A stretch of 64,000 nt of DNA from Alloalcanivorax mobilis. Lineage in GTDB: Bacteria; Pseudomonadota; Gammaproteobacteria; Pseudomonadales; Alcanivoracaceae. Positions 26,577 to 34,872 of the stretch are shown in pieces (the first letter of the stretch is position 1; every line of letters begins with the position of its first letter). Under the pieces are notes generated by a model that was given only the letters and a program-made list of their open reading frames with translations, had not been told where the DNA came from and made no database searches. The stretch lies in the NCBI RefSeq assembly GCF_002864685.1, contig NZ_NMQZ01000021.1, forward strand, positions 1-64,000, in the 5' to 3' direction. The position numbers were made by a program, and so were the translations under genes.

Positions 26577-26909
26577 ATGCCATCGCCTTATCGACCCTCC
26601 CCAGCCGTTCGCCGGGCCTTGCGTAAGGTCGGCGAGGACATTCGCGAAGCCCGTTTGCGGCGTAATCTGTCCATGGAAGTGGTGGCGGAGCGTGCCGCCA
26701 CCTCCCGTGCCACTCTGACCCGGCTTGAAAAAGGCGATCCGGCGGTGAGCGCGGGGATTCTGGCCGGCGTGCTGCAAGCCCTGGGGATGCTGGTGCGTCT
26801 GGCGGATCTCGCTGATAGCGCCGAGGATCGGCAGGGTCTGGATATCAGCCGGGAGACGCTGCGTCAGCGTGCCTCATCGCCGCGCAACAGGGCCGCGAAG
26901 GATGAATGA
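26577..26909 (+). CDS. hipB: HipB-like XRE antitoxin
   Basis: 110 residues with one helix-turn-helix (about 20-75; IREARLRRNLSMEVVAERAA and TSRATLTRLEKGDPAVS). The linker and C-terminal tail are typical of HipB-type antitoxins. It binds its operator (26532-26568) and HipA. AAGGTT precedes the ATG; the longer frame from GTG 26544 would run through the operator. It overlaps hipA by 8 nt. Confidence 0.85.
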   Translation: MPSPYRPSPAVRRALRKVGEDIREARLRRNLSMEVVAERAATSRATLTRLEKGDPAVSAGILAGVLQALGMLVRLADLADSAEDRQGLDISRETLRQRASSPRNRAAKDE

Positions 26910-28155
26910 CATCGAGGTCTTTCTGGACTGGCGGCATCAATGCCGCCGCGTGGGCCTGATGCGCCGTCATGCCGGCCGGGGCCGCGAGACGGTAACCTTT
27001 GAGTACGCCCCCGAATGGCTGGTCGCGGACGACCGTTTTTCCATGGACCCGGCCTTGCCCGTGGGCCCGGGTGTGTTTCGCCCGCCGGCGGGCGCGGAAA
27101 TGTTCGGCACGCTGGGCGATTCCGCGCCGGATACCTGGGGTCGCATGCTGATGCGCCGCCGCGAACGCCGTGCGGCGGAACGGGAAAGCCGCGCCGTGCG
27201 AACCCTTCATGAGAGCGACTTTCTGCTCGGCGTTTCCGACCTGACCCGCCTGGGGGCGCTGCGTTTTCGTTGGCGGGATGAACAGGAATTCCAGGCGCCG
27301 CAGCCGCATGGCGTGCCGGATTTGCTGGCCCTGGGCGAGTTGTTGGGCGCCTCGGAGCGGATCGTTCGTGGTGATGAGAGCGATGACGACCTGCGCATGA
27401 TCTTCGCGCCCGGTTCTTCCCTGGGCGGTGCCCGACCCAAGGCATCGGTGATTGATCAGCATGGCCGTCTGGCGATCGCTAAATTTCCCAAGCAAACCGA
27501 TGAATACTCTCTGGAACGCTGGGAAGCCGTGGCGCTGGATCTGGCGGCAAGCGCTGGCATCCGGACCGCTGCTCACAACCTGCACACGGTGACGGGTCGG
27601 CCGGTGCTGCTGTCCCGCCGGTTTGATCGCCACGGCGAGGAACGCATTCCGTTTCTCTCGGCGATGTCGATGACCGAGCATCGCGACGGTGAGCGCGGCA
27701 GCTATCTGGAAATCGTCGATGCGCTGGCCGAGCAGGGGGCCAATGCCCGTGGCGACCGGCTGGAGCTGTTCAAGAGAGTGGCGTTCTCGATTCTGGTTTC
27801 CAACGTGGACGACCATCTGAGGAACCACGGCTTTCTCTGGCAGGGCGGAGCCGGATGGTCGCTGTCACCTGCCTACGATCTCAACCCCACGCCCCAGGAC
27901 CTGAAAGCCCGGGTGCTGGCCACCAACATCGACCTGGACGACGGCACCTGCTCCATCGACTTGCTGCGGTCGGTGGCGCAAGAGTTTTCCCTGAAACTGG
28001 ACGACGCCGACCGGGAAATTCGCGCCGTGGCGCAAGCCTGCCTGGGCTGGCGGGAGGTGGCCAAAGAACGGGGCGCTCCCGCCGTGGAGATTAAGCGGAT
28101 GGAAAGCGCCTTTGAACATGAGGACTCGCGGGCCGCGCGCTCATTAGGGGCCTGA
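26902..28155 (+). CDS. hipA: HipA-type serine/threonine kinase toxin
   Basis: 417 residues: HipA_N region (about 1-105) and HipA_C kinase core. SNVDDHLRNHGF (about 298-309) holds the catalytic Asp-Asp-His-Asn set, and LSPAYDLNP (about 320-328) holds the metal-binding Asp. KFPKQTDEYSLERWE corresponds to the Lys strand. GSSLGGARPKA resembles the ejectable phosphate-binding loop with its autophosphorylated Ser. By family knowledge it phosphorylates aminoacyl-tRNA synthetases and induces dormancy. Operon with hipB. Confidence 0.92.
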   Translation: MNDIEVFLDWRHQCRRVGLMRRHAGRGRETVTFEYAPEWLVADDRFSMDPALPVGPGVFRPPAGAEMFGTLGDSAPDTWGRMLMRRRERRAAERESRAVRTLHESDFLLGVSDLTRLGALRFRWRDEQEFQAPQPHGVPDLLALGELLGASERIVRGDESDDDLRMIFAPGSSLGGARPKASVIDQHGRLAIAKFPKQTDEYSLERWEAVALDLAASAGIRTAAHNLHTVTGRPVLLSRRFDRHGEERIPFLSAMSMTEHRDGERGSYLEIVDALAEQGANARGDRLELFKRVAFSILVSNVDDHLRNHGFLWQGGAGWSLSPAYDLNPTPQDLKARVLATNIDLDDGTCSIDLLRSVAQEFSLKLDDADREIRAVAQACLGWREVAKERGAPAVEIKRMESAFEHEDSRAARSLGA

Positions 28156-28223
28156 GACGACGCCACGGCCTGACGGCGACGGCAGCGGCTCCTGCATTCC
28201 CGCGCACGAACGCGCGATGCCCT

Positions 28224-29411
28224 TTACGCCCGCGCCGGCTCCGGCGGCAGGGTGCCCCCCGGAAACGCCAGCCGCAGGTTCTTCAGCCAGGTGGTGCCGA
28301 ACTGCCGCCACAAGGGCGCGGAGTTGTACGGCAGGCCGTAGCGGTCGGCGAGCGCTTTGACGCGCGGCGCCACTTCCGGATAGCGGTTGCTGCACAGATC
28401 GGGAAACAGGTGATGCTCGATCTGGTGGCTCAGGTTGCCAGACATCACATGAAACAGCGGGCCGCCAGTGATGTTGGCGGAACCGAGCAACTGGCGGATG
28501 TACCACTGGCCACGGGATTCGCCTTCCACCTGTGCTTCGGTGAAGTTGTAGACGTCGGCGGGGAAATGCCCGCAGAAAATGATCACGAACGCCCAGATAT
28601 TGCGGATGATGTTGGCGATGAAGTTGGCGCCGGCCACCAGCAGAAACACGGTGAGCGGAGATTCCGGCACAACCAGCGAAATCGGAACCGACACCAGCGC
28701 GGCGAGGCCCGGCCACATGATGTAATCCTTGCGCACTTGCCCCCAGATTTTCTGGCCGATGTGTTTCATCAGCGGCAGGATTTCCCTGGGTTTTTTCTTG
28801 CCTTCGCCCACGTCGATGATGGCCTGTTCGTGCAGTGATACGCCCTCTTCGAACAGCAGCATCAGCAGCACGAAGTACACGGGCTGAAGCAGGTAAGCAG
28901 GTTTCCAGGGCTGCATCGGGGTGACGCGCATGATGCCGTAGCCCACGTCCAGGTCTTTCTCGAGCACGTTGGTCCAGGTGTGATGCACCACATTGTGCGA
29001 GTACATCCAGCGATCCGACGGGCTCATGTTGTCCCACTCCCAGGTGTTGGACTGGATTTCCGGGTCTTTCATCCAGTCCCATTGGGCGTGCAGCACGTTG
29101 TGGGCGATTTCCATGTTTTCCAGAATCTTGGCGACACCCAGCATGATCACGCCCAGGGCCATCACCAGCACCGTGGTGCCCCAGCCGGCCAAGGCGTGCG
29201 GCCAGGCGGGCAGCAGGAACAGGCTGGCGTAGATCACCAGCCGGCCGAACAGCGCCATGCTGCGCTGAATGCGGATCAACCGCAGGATATAGAGCCGGTC
29301 CTTCTCGCCCCGGGACTCCAGGGTCTCGTAATAGATGGCGTCCATCTCGCGGCCGAATTCGTCGATTTGATCTTCCGTGAGATCCACGGGCAGCGGTCGT
29401 TTCGTGCTCAT
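28224..29411 (-). CDS. Membrane fatty acid desaturase
   Basis: 395 residues with the three histidine boxes of acyl desaturases: HNVLH (104-108), HNVVHH (139-144) and HQIEHH (about 327-332), between four hydrophobic helices. It inserts double bonds into acyl chains at the inner membrane using O2 and a ferredoxin-type donor. The reductase encoded 10 nt upstream on the same strand supplies electrons. This pair matches the P. aeruginosa DesB/DesC and DesA3-type systems. Confidence 0.9.
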   Translation of the reverse strand: MSTKRPLPVDLTEDQIDEFGREMDAIYYETLESRGEKDRLYILRLIRIQRSMALFGRLVIYASLFLLPAWPHALAGWGTTVLVMALGVIMLGVAKILENMEIAHNVLHAQWDWMKDPEIQSNTWEWDNMSPSDRWMYSHNVVHHTWTNVLEKDLDVGYGIMRVTPMQPWKPAYLLQPVYFVLLMLLFEEGVSLHEQAIIDVGEGKKKPREILPLMKHIGQKIWGQVRKDYIMWPGLAALVSVPISLVVPESPLTVFLLVAGANFIANIIRNIWAFVIIFCGHFPADVYNFTEAQVEGESRGQWYIRQLLGSANITGGPLFHVMSGNLSHQIEHHLFPDLCSNRYPEVAPRVKALADRYGLPYNSAPLWRQFGTTWLKNLRLAFPGGTLPPEPARA

Positions 29412-29421
29412 GCGGTTCTCC

Positions 29422-30534
29422 CTAGATATCCAGTTCGCAGTCGCCGGCGGTGGCGCACACGCACACCTGCACGATGGCGCCCGGCTCGTTGATGAAAGCG
29501 CCGCTGCGCAGGTCGCGCACGCAGCCGGATTTCAGTGTTGTATTGCAGGTATGGCAGATGCCCATACGGCAGCCGTGGGGCGGGTTCAGCCCGGCGTCCT
29601 CGGCGATGCGCAGCAGGTTGGTCTGGCCGTCCGCGTCCACGTCGAGATCGCTGCGCGCGAAGCGCACCTTGCCGCCCACCGCGTCGTCGGGGATCGGCGC
29701 CAACTCGGCGCGGAAGCGCTCGATGTGCAGGCGCTGTGACAGGCCCGCCTCTTCCCAGGTTTGTTCCAGCGCGGCCAGCAGGCCCGGCGGGCCGCACGCG
29801 TAGCAATCGCGCTCGCGCCAGTCGGGGCAGAACTGTTCCAGCCTTTCGCGGCTGAAGTGGGCGGCGTTGCCCTGCTCCTTGCGGGTGTGCACTTCGTGCA
29901 GACGGTAATGCGGCTGCTCGGCGTTCAGCTTGCGCAGCTCCTTGCCAAAAATGGTGTCGAACTCATGCGGCGCGTAGTGAATGTGCGTGGTGTTCGGCAG
30001 GCGCTGTTGCTGAATCAGGCTGCGCAGCATGCTCATCGCCGGGGTAATGCCGCTGCCGGCGGTAATGAACAGGGGTTGAATCGGCGACGCATCCGGCAGA
30101 TAAAAGTCGCCCTGGGGCAGGCCCACCGGAACGTAATCGCCGACCTTGAGATTGCGCACGATGTGGTGCGACAGACGGCCGCCGTCGATCTTTTTCACGG
30201 TAATGGTGAAGCAACCGTCATCGCGTTCCGGCGGCGAGGAAATAGTGTAGGTACGGGTGTAGTGCCGCCCCTGCACCGGAATGCCCACGCGGATGTGCTG
30301 GCCGGGCCGGTGCAGCCGCCAGTGGGCCCCGGGCTTCAGGGTAAGGGTGCGGGAGTCCTGGGTTTCGTCCCACACCGCCACCACCCGGGCATGCAGACGG
30401 TGCGTGCTCCACAGCGGGTTGACCAACTCCACGTAATGGGAGGTACGCAGCGGGTAGGCGAACATATCGGTGATCGCCGCCAGCTTGGCCAGCCAGCTTT
30501 TCGTTCTGGGGTGCTCTGGCATTGGAGTGGACAT
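29422..30534 (-). CDS. Ferredoxin reductase with C-terminal 2Fe-2S domain (desaturase partner)
   Basis: 370 residues: FAD-binding domain (about 45-150; HYTRTYTISSPP), NAD(P)-binding domain (about 160-270; ITAGSGITPAMSM and CYACGPPGLL) and a plant-type ferredoxin domain (about 285-365; HGCRMGICHTCN and VCVCA ligate the cluster). It transfers electrons from NAD(P)H to the desaturase downstream, 10 nt away. A DesT-like dyad precedes it. Confidence 0.92.
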   Translation of the reverse strand: MSTPMPEHPRTKSWLAKLAAITDMFAYPLRTSHYVELVNPLWSTHRLHARVVAVWDETQDSRTLTLKPGAHWRLHRPGQHIRVGIPVQGRHYTRTYTISSPPERDDGCFTITVKKIDGGRLSHHIVRNLKVGDYVPVGLPQGDFYLPDASPIQPLFITAGSGITPAMSMLRSLIQQQRLPNTTHIHYAPHEFDTIFGKELRKLNAEQPHYRLHEVHTRKEQGNAAHFSRERLEQFCPDWRERDCYACGPPGLLAALEQTWEEAGLSQRLHIERFRAELAPIPDDAVGGKVRFARSDLDVDADGQTNLLRIAEDAGLNPPHGCRMGICHTCNTTLKSGCVRDLRSGAFINEPGAIVQVCVCATAGDCELDI

Positions 30535-30566
30535 GCCTGACCTCCGGTTAAGGGTTTTGATTTTTA

Positions 30567-30584
30567 TGTGTACGTGTGTTCACT
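30567..30584 (-). promoter_or_regulatory. DesT-like operator upstream of the desaturase operon
   Basis: Read on the minus strand, AGTGAACACACGTACACA has a left half identical to the AGTGAAC half-site of DesT/FabR-type fatty-acid regulators, and an imperfect right half. It lies 33 nt before the reductase start. The DesT-type regulator itself is not in the window. Confidence 0.4.
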
Positions 30585-30822
30585 TTATAGATGATGAGAG
30601 GATATGGGAAGAGGGCAATTTTTTTCAAGGTGCCGAATTACGCTGGCCGAGTGGATGAGGCTTGTGACAAGGGGCTTTGGCGGTTCGCCGTGGGCGCAGG
30701 TAAGAGTTTCAGGCCGGCGGGGATGTCGGTGACAATGGCATTGCTCCGCCAAGATGTGAACAGGCCCAAGGGGTTTTGCGGTCGGTTTTTTTGGGGTGGA
30801 GTTAGTCTCTCCATCCGGGGTC

Positions 30823-30931
30823 GGGCAACCGGGCCGGGCTGGCCAGGACACGCAAAAAGACGCCTCCGTGCGGGCTCGAGTCCGGCCGTCCATGGCCGGA
30901 CACGGTCCTGGCCAGCCCGACCCGGTTGCCC
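30823..30931. repeat. Large intergenic palindromic element
   Basis: A 27-bp arm (30823-30849, beginning GGGCAACCGGG) is inverted at 30905-30931 with a single mismatch. Inside it GTCCGGCC/GGCCGGAC (30880-30901) forms an 8-bp hairpin. The gap between the desaturase operon and the GFA gene (30535-31035) otherwise has no gene. Confidence 0.7.
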
Positions 30932-31035
30932 GCCTTGACTTCGCCGACGGCTGCTTTGTCGTCAGCGTCGGCTTACTATCAAGCCACCGGGAACGTTCGA
31001 TTAGATAACAGGTAGCGGATTGGAGAATACACGCG

Positions 31036-31380
31036 ATGAAACACAAGGGAAGTTGCCACTGCGGCAACGTCAATATCGAGGTGAAAGGGGAGTGTCAGTC
31101 GGTGGTGGAATGCAATTGCTCGCATTGCAGCCGCAAGGGGTATCTGTTGTGGTTTGTGCCGCGCGCCGACGTGTCGGTCACCGCCGAAGACGGTGCGCTG
31201 AGTACTTACACGTTTAATAAACACGAAATCAAACATCACTTTTGCGCCACTTGCGGCTGCGCGCCTTTTGGCTTTGGTGCTCACGGCGGCGTTGAAATGG
31301 CGGCGATCAACGTGCGCTGCCTGGAAGGCATCGACCTGGCCGGGATAAAAAGACAACAGGTGGACGGTCGATCATCTTGA
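31036..31380 (+). CDS. GFA/CENP-V family zinc protein
   Basis: 114 residues with the zinc ligands of the glutathione-dependent formaldehyde-activating fold: Cys7, Cys9, Cys26, Cys28, Cys31 and Cys70, Cys73, Cys75. The usual ending NVRCLEG followed by DLAGIK is intact. Family members bind S-hydroxymethyl glutathione adducts; actual activity here is unknown. GGAGAA precedes the ATG. The gene is adjacent to the GSH-dependent yghU. Confidence 0.87.
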   Translation: MKHKGSCHCGNVNIEVKGECQSVVECNCSHCSRKGYLLWFVPRADVSVTAEDGALSTYTFNKHEIKHHFCATCGCAPFGFGAHGGVEMAAINVRCLEGIDLAGIKRQQVDGRSS

Positions 31381-31444
31381 CGTCGGCCACGGTCGGGCCC
31401 GTTGTCAGGGTCCGGGTGTCGCCATAAACCGTGACTTTCGCCAT
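31307..31444 (-). CDS. Possible small ORF antisense to the GFA gene end
   Basis: 45 residues beginning MAKVTVYGDTRTLTTGPTVA, with an excellent AAGGAGC site 6 nt before the ATG at 31444. It runs antisense into the last 74 bp of the GFA gene, where its sequence becomes low-information, so it may be a truncated or chance ORF. No family recognised. The strong ribosome site is the only reason to list it. Confidence 0.3.
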   Translation of the reverse strand: MAKVTVYGDTRTLTTGPTVADVKMIDRPPVVFLSRPGRCLPGSAR

Positions 31445-31561
31445 GATAGGGCTCCTTGTGGGCGCCGTGGATTCAAAAATACGCCGTGAACCCTTACTGT
31501 GCCATGGCTTTACTCTGTTCGGCGCCAGCGCCTTTTCGTTTGTGAACGGGAGAAAGATTCG

Positions 31562-32416
31562 ATGACCGATGACACCTATACCCCGCCGACGGTTTGGAAA
31601 TGGGAGCCGGGCAACGGTGGCAAGTTCGCCAACATCAACCGGCCCATCGCCGGCGCCACCCACGACAAGGATCTGCCGGTGGGTAAACACCCCCTCCAGG
31701 TGTATTCCCTGGCCACGCCCAATGGCGTCAAGGTCACGGTGATGCTCGAAGAGCTGCTGGCCATGGGCCACAAGGACGCCGAGTACGACGCTTGGCTGAT
31801 CAACATTGGCGAGGGCGATCAATTCGGCAGTGGTTTCGTGGCGGCCAACCCCAACTCCAAGATTCCGGCGATGATGGACCACAGCGTCACGCCGCCCCAG
31901 CGGGTGTTCGAAACCGCCTCCATCGTGTTGTATCTGGCGGAAAAATTCGGCGCCCTGATCCCCAAGGGGCACGCGGAGCGCACCGAATGCATGAACTGGC
32001 TGTTCTGGCAGCAGGGCGCGGCGCCGGTTCTGGGCGGTGGTTTTGGCCATTTCTATGCCTACGCGCCGGAAAAATATCAGTACCCCATTGATCGTTACAC
32101 CATGGAAGTGAAGCGCCAGCTCGACGTGCTCGACCGGCACCTGGCCGACAACGCCTGGCTGGCCGGCGACGAATACAGCATCGCCGATGTCGCCACCTGG
32201 CCCTGGTACGGCCAACTGGTGCTCGGCCGGCTCTACAGCGCCGCTGAATTCCTTGATGTCACCTCGTACAAAAACGTCATGCGCTGGGCCAAGGAGATCG
32301 ATGCCCGCCCCGCGGTGCAGCGCGGTCGCAAGGTCAACCGCACCTTCGGTGATCCGCAGACGCAACTGCGTGAACGGCACGACGCCAGCGATTTCGATCA
32401 GCTCGCGGGCCAATAA
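31562..32416 (+). CDS. yghU: YghU-like glutathione-dependent disulfide-bond oxidoreductase
   Basis: 284 residues, the usual YghU length. A long N-terminal extension (ending LPVGKHPLQVYSLATPNGVKV) precedes the thioredoxin-like domain with its GSH-site Asn-Gly, SKIPAM and ETASIVLYL. The helical domain includes GEYSIADVA-type residues (DEYSIADVATWPW). Nu-class GSTs of this kind bind two glutathiones and reduce disulfides or peroxides. GGGAGAAAG precedes the ATG. Confidence 0.93.
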   Translation: MTDDTYTPPTVWKWEPGNGGKFANINRPIAGATHDKDLPVGKHPLQVYSLATPNGVKVTVMLEELLAMGHKDAEYDAWLINIGEGDQFGSGFVAANPNSKIPAMMDHSVTPPQRVFETASIVLYLAEKFGALIPKGHAERTECMNWLFWQQGAAPVLGGGFGHFYAYAPEKYQYPIDRYTMEVKRQLDVLDRHLADNAWLAGDEYSIADVATWPWYGQLVLGRLYSAAEFLDVTSYKNVMRWAKEIDARPAVQRGRKVNRTFGDPQTQLRERHDASDFDQLAGQ

Positions 32417-32493
32417 GCGCATTTTCAATGCGCCTACCGGACCCGGGGCAAAGTGCCCCGAGGCGCTGTTCAAAGCCTGCTTAGAGGAAACCG

Positions 32494-32964
32494 ATGACTC
32501 TGCAAGGGACCGCGCGGGTTGAAGACTATATCGTCGCGCAACGCATGCACGGCCTGTTCCGCTGGCGCTGGACGCTGGTGGTGGCCCTGCTGCTCGCCGT
32601 GGCGCTGTGGGCGTTTACCCGCGATCTTCCCGCTGTCGTCACCGGCCTGGTGGTTTATGTGCTGTTGTCAGGGCTGATGTACTTGTGGCCCTGGCGCGCG
32701 CGCAAGAATTTCAGGGAATACAAGGCGCTCTCCGAACCGCAGACCATCCACGTTAGCGAAGAGGGGCTGTCGATCACGCAGCCTTCCGCCGAGGGCCGCC
32801 TGCCATGGGATCACATTGTTAAGTGGCGGCGCGGCAAGCGGGTGATATTGATCTACCCGGCGCGCAATCTGTTCTACATGCTCCCCGCCCACTTCTTCGC
32901 CGATCAGGACCAGATGGACCGCTTTGCCACCCTGCTGCAACAGCACGTGGGCAAAGCCCGATAG
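32494..32964 (+). CDS. YcxB-like membrane protein
   Basis: 156 residues: two membrane helices (about 25-42 and 46-66), then a C-terminal YcxB-like PH-type domain (about 70-155; EEGLSITQPSAEGRLPWDHIVKW). GAGGAAA precedes the ATG. Function of the family is unknown. It follows yghU by about 80 bp and may share its transcript. Confidence 0.7.
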   Translation: MTLQGTARVEDYIVAQRMHGLFRWRWTLVVALLLAVALWAFTRDLPAVVTGLVVYVLLSGLMYLWPWRARKNFREYKALSEPQTIHVSEEGLSITQPSAEGRLPWDHIVKWRRGKRVILIYPARNLFYMLPAHFFADQDQMDRFATLLQQHVGKAR

Positions 32965-33110
32965 CCGTTCGTCAGTCCGCTCCGCGTGACTGAAAATCTC
33001 CTTATCGCCGATAAATCGCGCAAAAAATAAAGAGCGAACAGCGCTTTTCAGAAATCATAATGCCTATTCGCAAATAAATTGTTAAATGGATTTGCGTTGT
33101 ATTAAATGAA

Positions 33111-33145
33111 GCCGCTTTGCGTTTTTTCATAACAACAAAAGCGGC
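33111..33145. repeat. Inverted repeat upstream of the glycosyltransferase gene
   Basis: GCCGCTTT (33111-33118) and AAAGCGGC (33138-33145) bracket a T-rich then A-rich loop within a locally AT-rich gap. Possible terminator for the YcxB-like gene or operator for the next. Confidence 0.35.
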
Positions 33146-33219
33146 TGCGGAAGGCTCGGTATAAAGGCTCGCTGCAACACGGCGTCGTCTTGCCATTCGT
33201 TGGCCCATGAGGGGGACGT

Positions 33220-34152
33220 ATGGAAGCGGGCTTTGGCTTTTCCGTGGTGATACCGGCGTACAACTATGGTTACTGCCTTGAGCGGGCGGTGCTGTCGGCG
33301 CTCGATCAGGACGACGGCGCCCTGGAAGTGATCGTGATCGACGACGGCTCCACCGACAACACCGACCAGGTGATGGCCACGCTGGCCGAACGGCACGGCC
33401 ACCGGCTGACGCTCCTGCGCCAGCACAATCAAGGGCAGGCGGCGGTGCGTAACCGCGGCGTGGTGGTGAGCCGCTACCCGTGGCTGATCTTTCTCGATGC
33501 CGACGACGAACTGCTGCCGGGCGCGCTGATCGCCCTGCGCCACGCGATTCGCGAAAATCCGCCATCGCGGCTGGTGATCGGCGGTTATCAGGTGGAAGAG
33601 CATGAGGTTGTGAAACGCCGCGAACCCGGCCCGGTGACCGACAACCCGGCGGACAATCTCAGCGCGTTCCTGAACAAACGGTTGAACATCTGCAACGGCG
33701 CCTGCGCCCTGCATCGCGGCTTATTCACCACGGTGCGCTATGAGCCCGGCCTGCGCCACACCGAAGACATTCCCTTCTTTGCCCGCGTGCTCGCCCACTA
33801 CCCCACCACCGGCATCGACACACCACTGGCCAGGATTCACAAACACCCCGACAGCCTGCGCCACGACCTCACCGCCGCGCTGCGCGTCGGCATGGACCTG
33901 GAAGCGAGCATCTTCGACCACGCCCTGCCGCCCTGGGCGGCCGCGTTACGTCGCCCCTACCGCGCCCACCGCGCCCTGTCACTGCTTAAACTCGCCCACC
34001 GCCAACACCGCCCGGACCTGGTAAGGCACTACTTCCGCATCGCCCTGCGCGCGGACTTCCGAAAAGCTTTGCGTCCGCGCTTTCTGCGGCGGTATGTGTA
34101 CAGCTTCATCGCGGCCGGTGATGCCGGCGCCATGTTCCGATCCAATGACTGA
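33220..34152 (+). CDS. Glycosyltransferase family 2
   Basis: 310 residues with a GT-A fold: SVVIPAYN at the start, VIVIDDGSTDNTD for nucleotide-sugar binding, QAAVRNRGV and the metal-binding DADDE (about 90-94). LRHTEDIPFF is the acceptor/catalytic region. The C-terminal half is basic. The acceptor sugar cannot be predicted. It stands alone, without polysaccharide neighbours, and is preceded by an AT-rich 250-bp gap, which hints at independent acquisition. The repeat CTGAA[AC]A overlaps its stop codon. Confidence 0.88.
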   Translation: MEAGFGFSVVIPAYNYGYCLERAVLSALDQDDGALEVIVIDDGSTDNTDQVMATLAERHGHRLTLLRQHNQGQAAVRNRGVVVSRYPWLIFLDADDELLPGALIALRHAIRENPPSRLVIGGYQVEEHEVVKRREPGPVTDNPADNLSAFLNKRLNICNGACALHRGLFTTVRYEPGLRHTEDIPFFARVLAHYPTTGIDTPLARIHKHPDSLRHDLTAALRVGMDLEASIFDHALPPWAAALRRPYRAHRALSLLKLAHRQHRPDLVRHYFRIALRADFRKALRPRFLRRYVYSFIAAGDAGAMFRSND

Positions 34153-34170
34153 AAACTGAACACTGAAAAC
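34148..34170 (+). repeat. Tandem heptamer repeat (CTGAAAA/CTGAACA)
   Basis: Three tandem 7-mers CTGAAAA, CTGAACA and CTGAAAA overlap the glycosyltransferase stop codon. The same repeat unit is found at 59694-59716. Confidence 0.6.
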
Positions 34171-34179
34171 CGCCCTCCC

Positions 34180-34872
34180 CTACTTCTTCTTCCCCAACTT
34201 CTCCAACACCATCAACGCATCCATATAGTTGGCCAGGTTTTCCAGGTAGGCGGGGGCGGTGTCGCGTAGGGTTTCCAGGGCGCGGGTGACTTGCCGTTGG
34301 GCGTTGAGGGGGCCGGCGTCGCCGGGGGTGTCGGCGATGGCGTGGTGGACACGCTGGCGGGTGTGCAGGCGGGCCTGGGCGTCGCGCAGGTGGCGCAGGG
34401 CTTTCAGTTCCCGGCGTGGCGTTTGCGCATCCTGTTCAAGCAGGCGGTGTTGTTGCTGTAGCGCGGCGTCCAGGGAGGTCGCGGGTGCCGGGGCCGGGTC
34501 GGCGTCACTGTTGTGCAGGGCCCTGAGCAGGCCGGTGAGCGGGGACGGAGTGCGTTGCCGCTGGCGGATCAGCCGGCGCAGGGCGTCGAACTCGCCGTTT
34601 TCCAAGTGGTGTTCAAGGGCGGTGCGGTGGGCGTCATCGGCGTGGCCGGCGTCGTCGAGCAGCGCCCGGGCTTGCGCTTTCTGGTTCAGAAATTCCGCTT
34701 CGAAATCGGCCAGTGCCTGTTGCAGTTTGCGCAACTGAGCAGGGGCTGGCTGGCGGTCGCCGGCGAGCCGTTCGGCGAGGCTTTGCAGGTAGCGAAAGCG
34801 CGCCGGGCGGTGCCGGTGGGCGCCTTGGCGTTCAAGCGCCCGGAGCCGCTGTTCGGTGCCCGCGTCACTCAT
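34180..34872 (-). CDS. DUF2894 protein, last gene of a motor-like operon
   Basis: 230 residues, almost entirely helical and rich in Arg, Gln, Leu and Ala, with likely coiled coils (about 1-75 and 135-200). The C-terminus LENLANYMDALMVLEKLGKK is the conserved DUF2894 end. It has no membrane segment and no catalytic motif. It overlaps the OmpA/MotB-like gene by 8 nt and always accompanies DUF802 proteins in related genomes as I know them. Its role is unknown; it may be a cytosolic adaptor or effector of the MotAB-like complex. Confidence 0.8.
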   Translation of the reverse strand: MSDAGTEQRLRALERQGAHRHRPARFRYLQSLAERLAGDRQPAPAQLRKLQQALADFEAEFLNQKAQARALLDDAGHADDAHRTALEHHLENGEFDALRRLIRQRQRTPSPLTGLLRALHNSDADPAPAPATSLDAALQQQHRLLEQDAQTPRRELKALRHLRDAQARLHTRQRVHHAIADTPGDAGPLNAQRQVTRALETLRDTAPAYLENLANYMDALMVLEKLGKKK

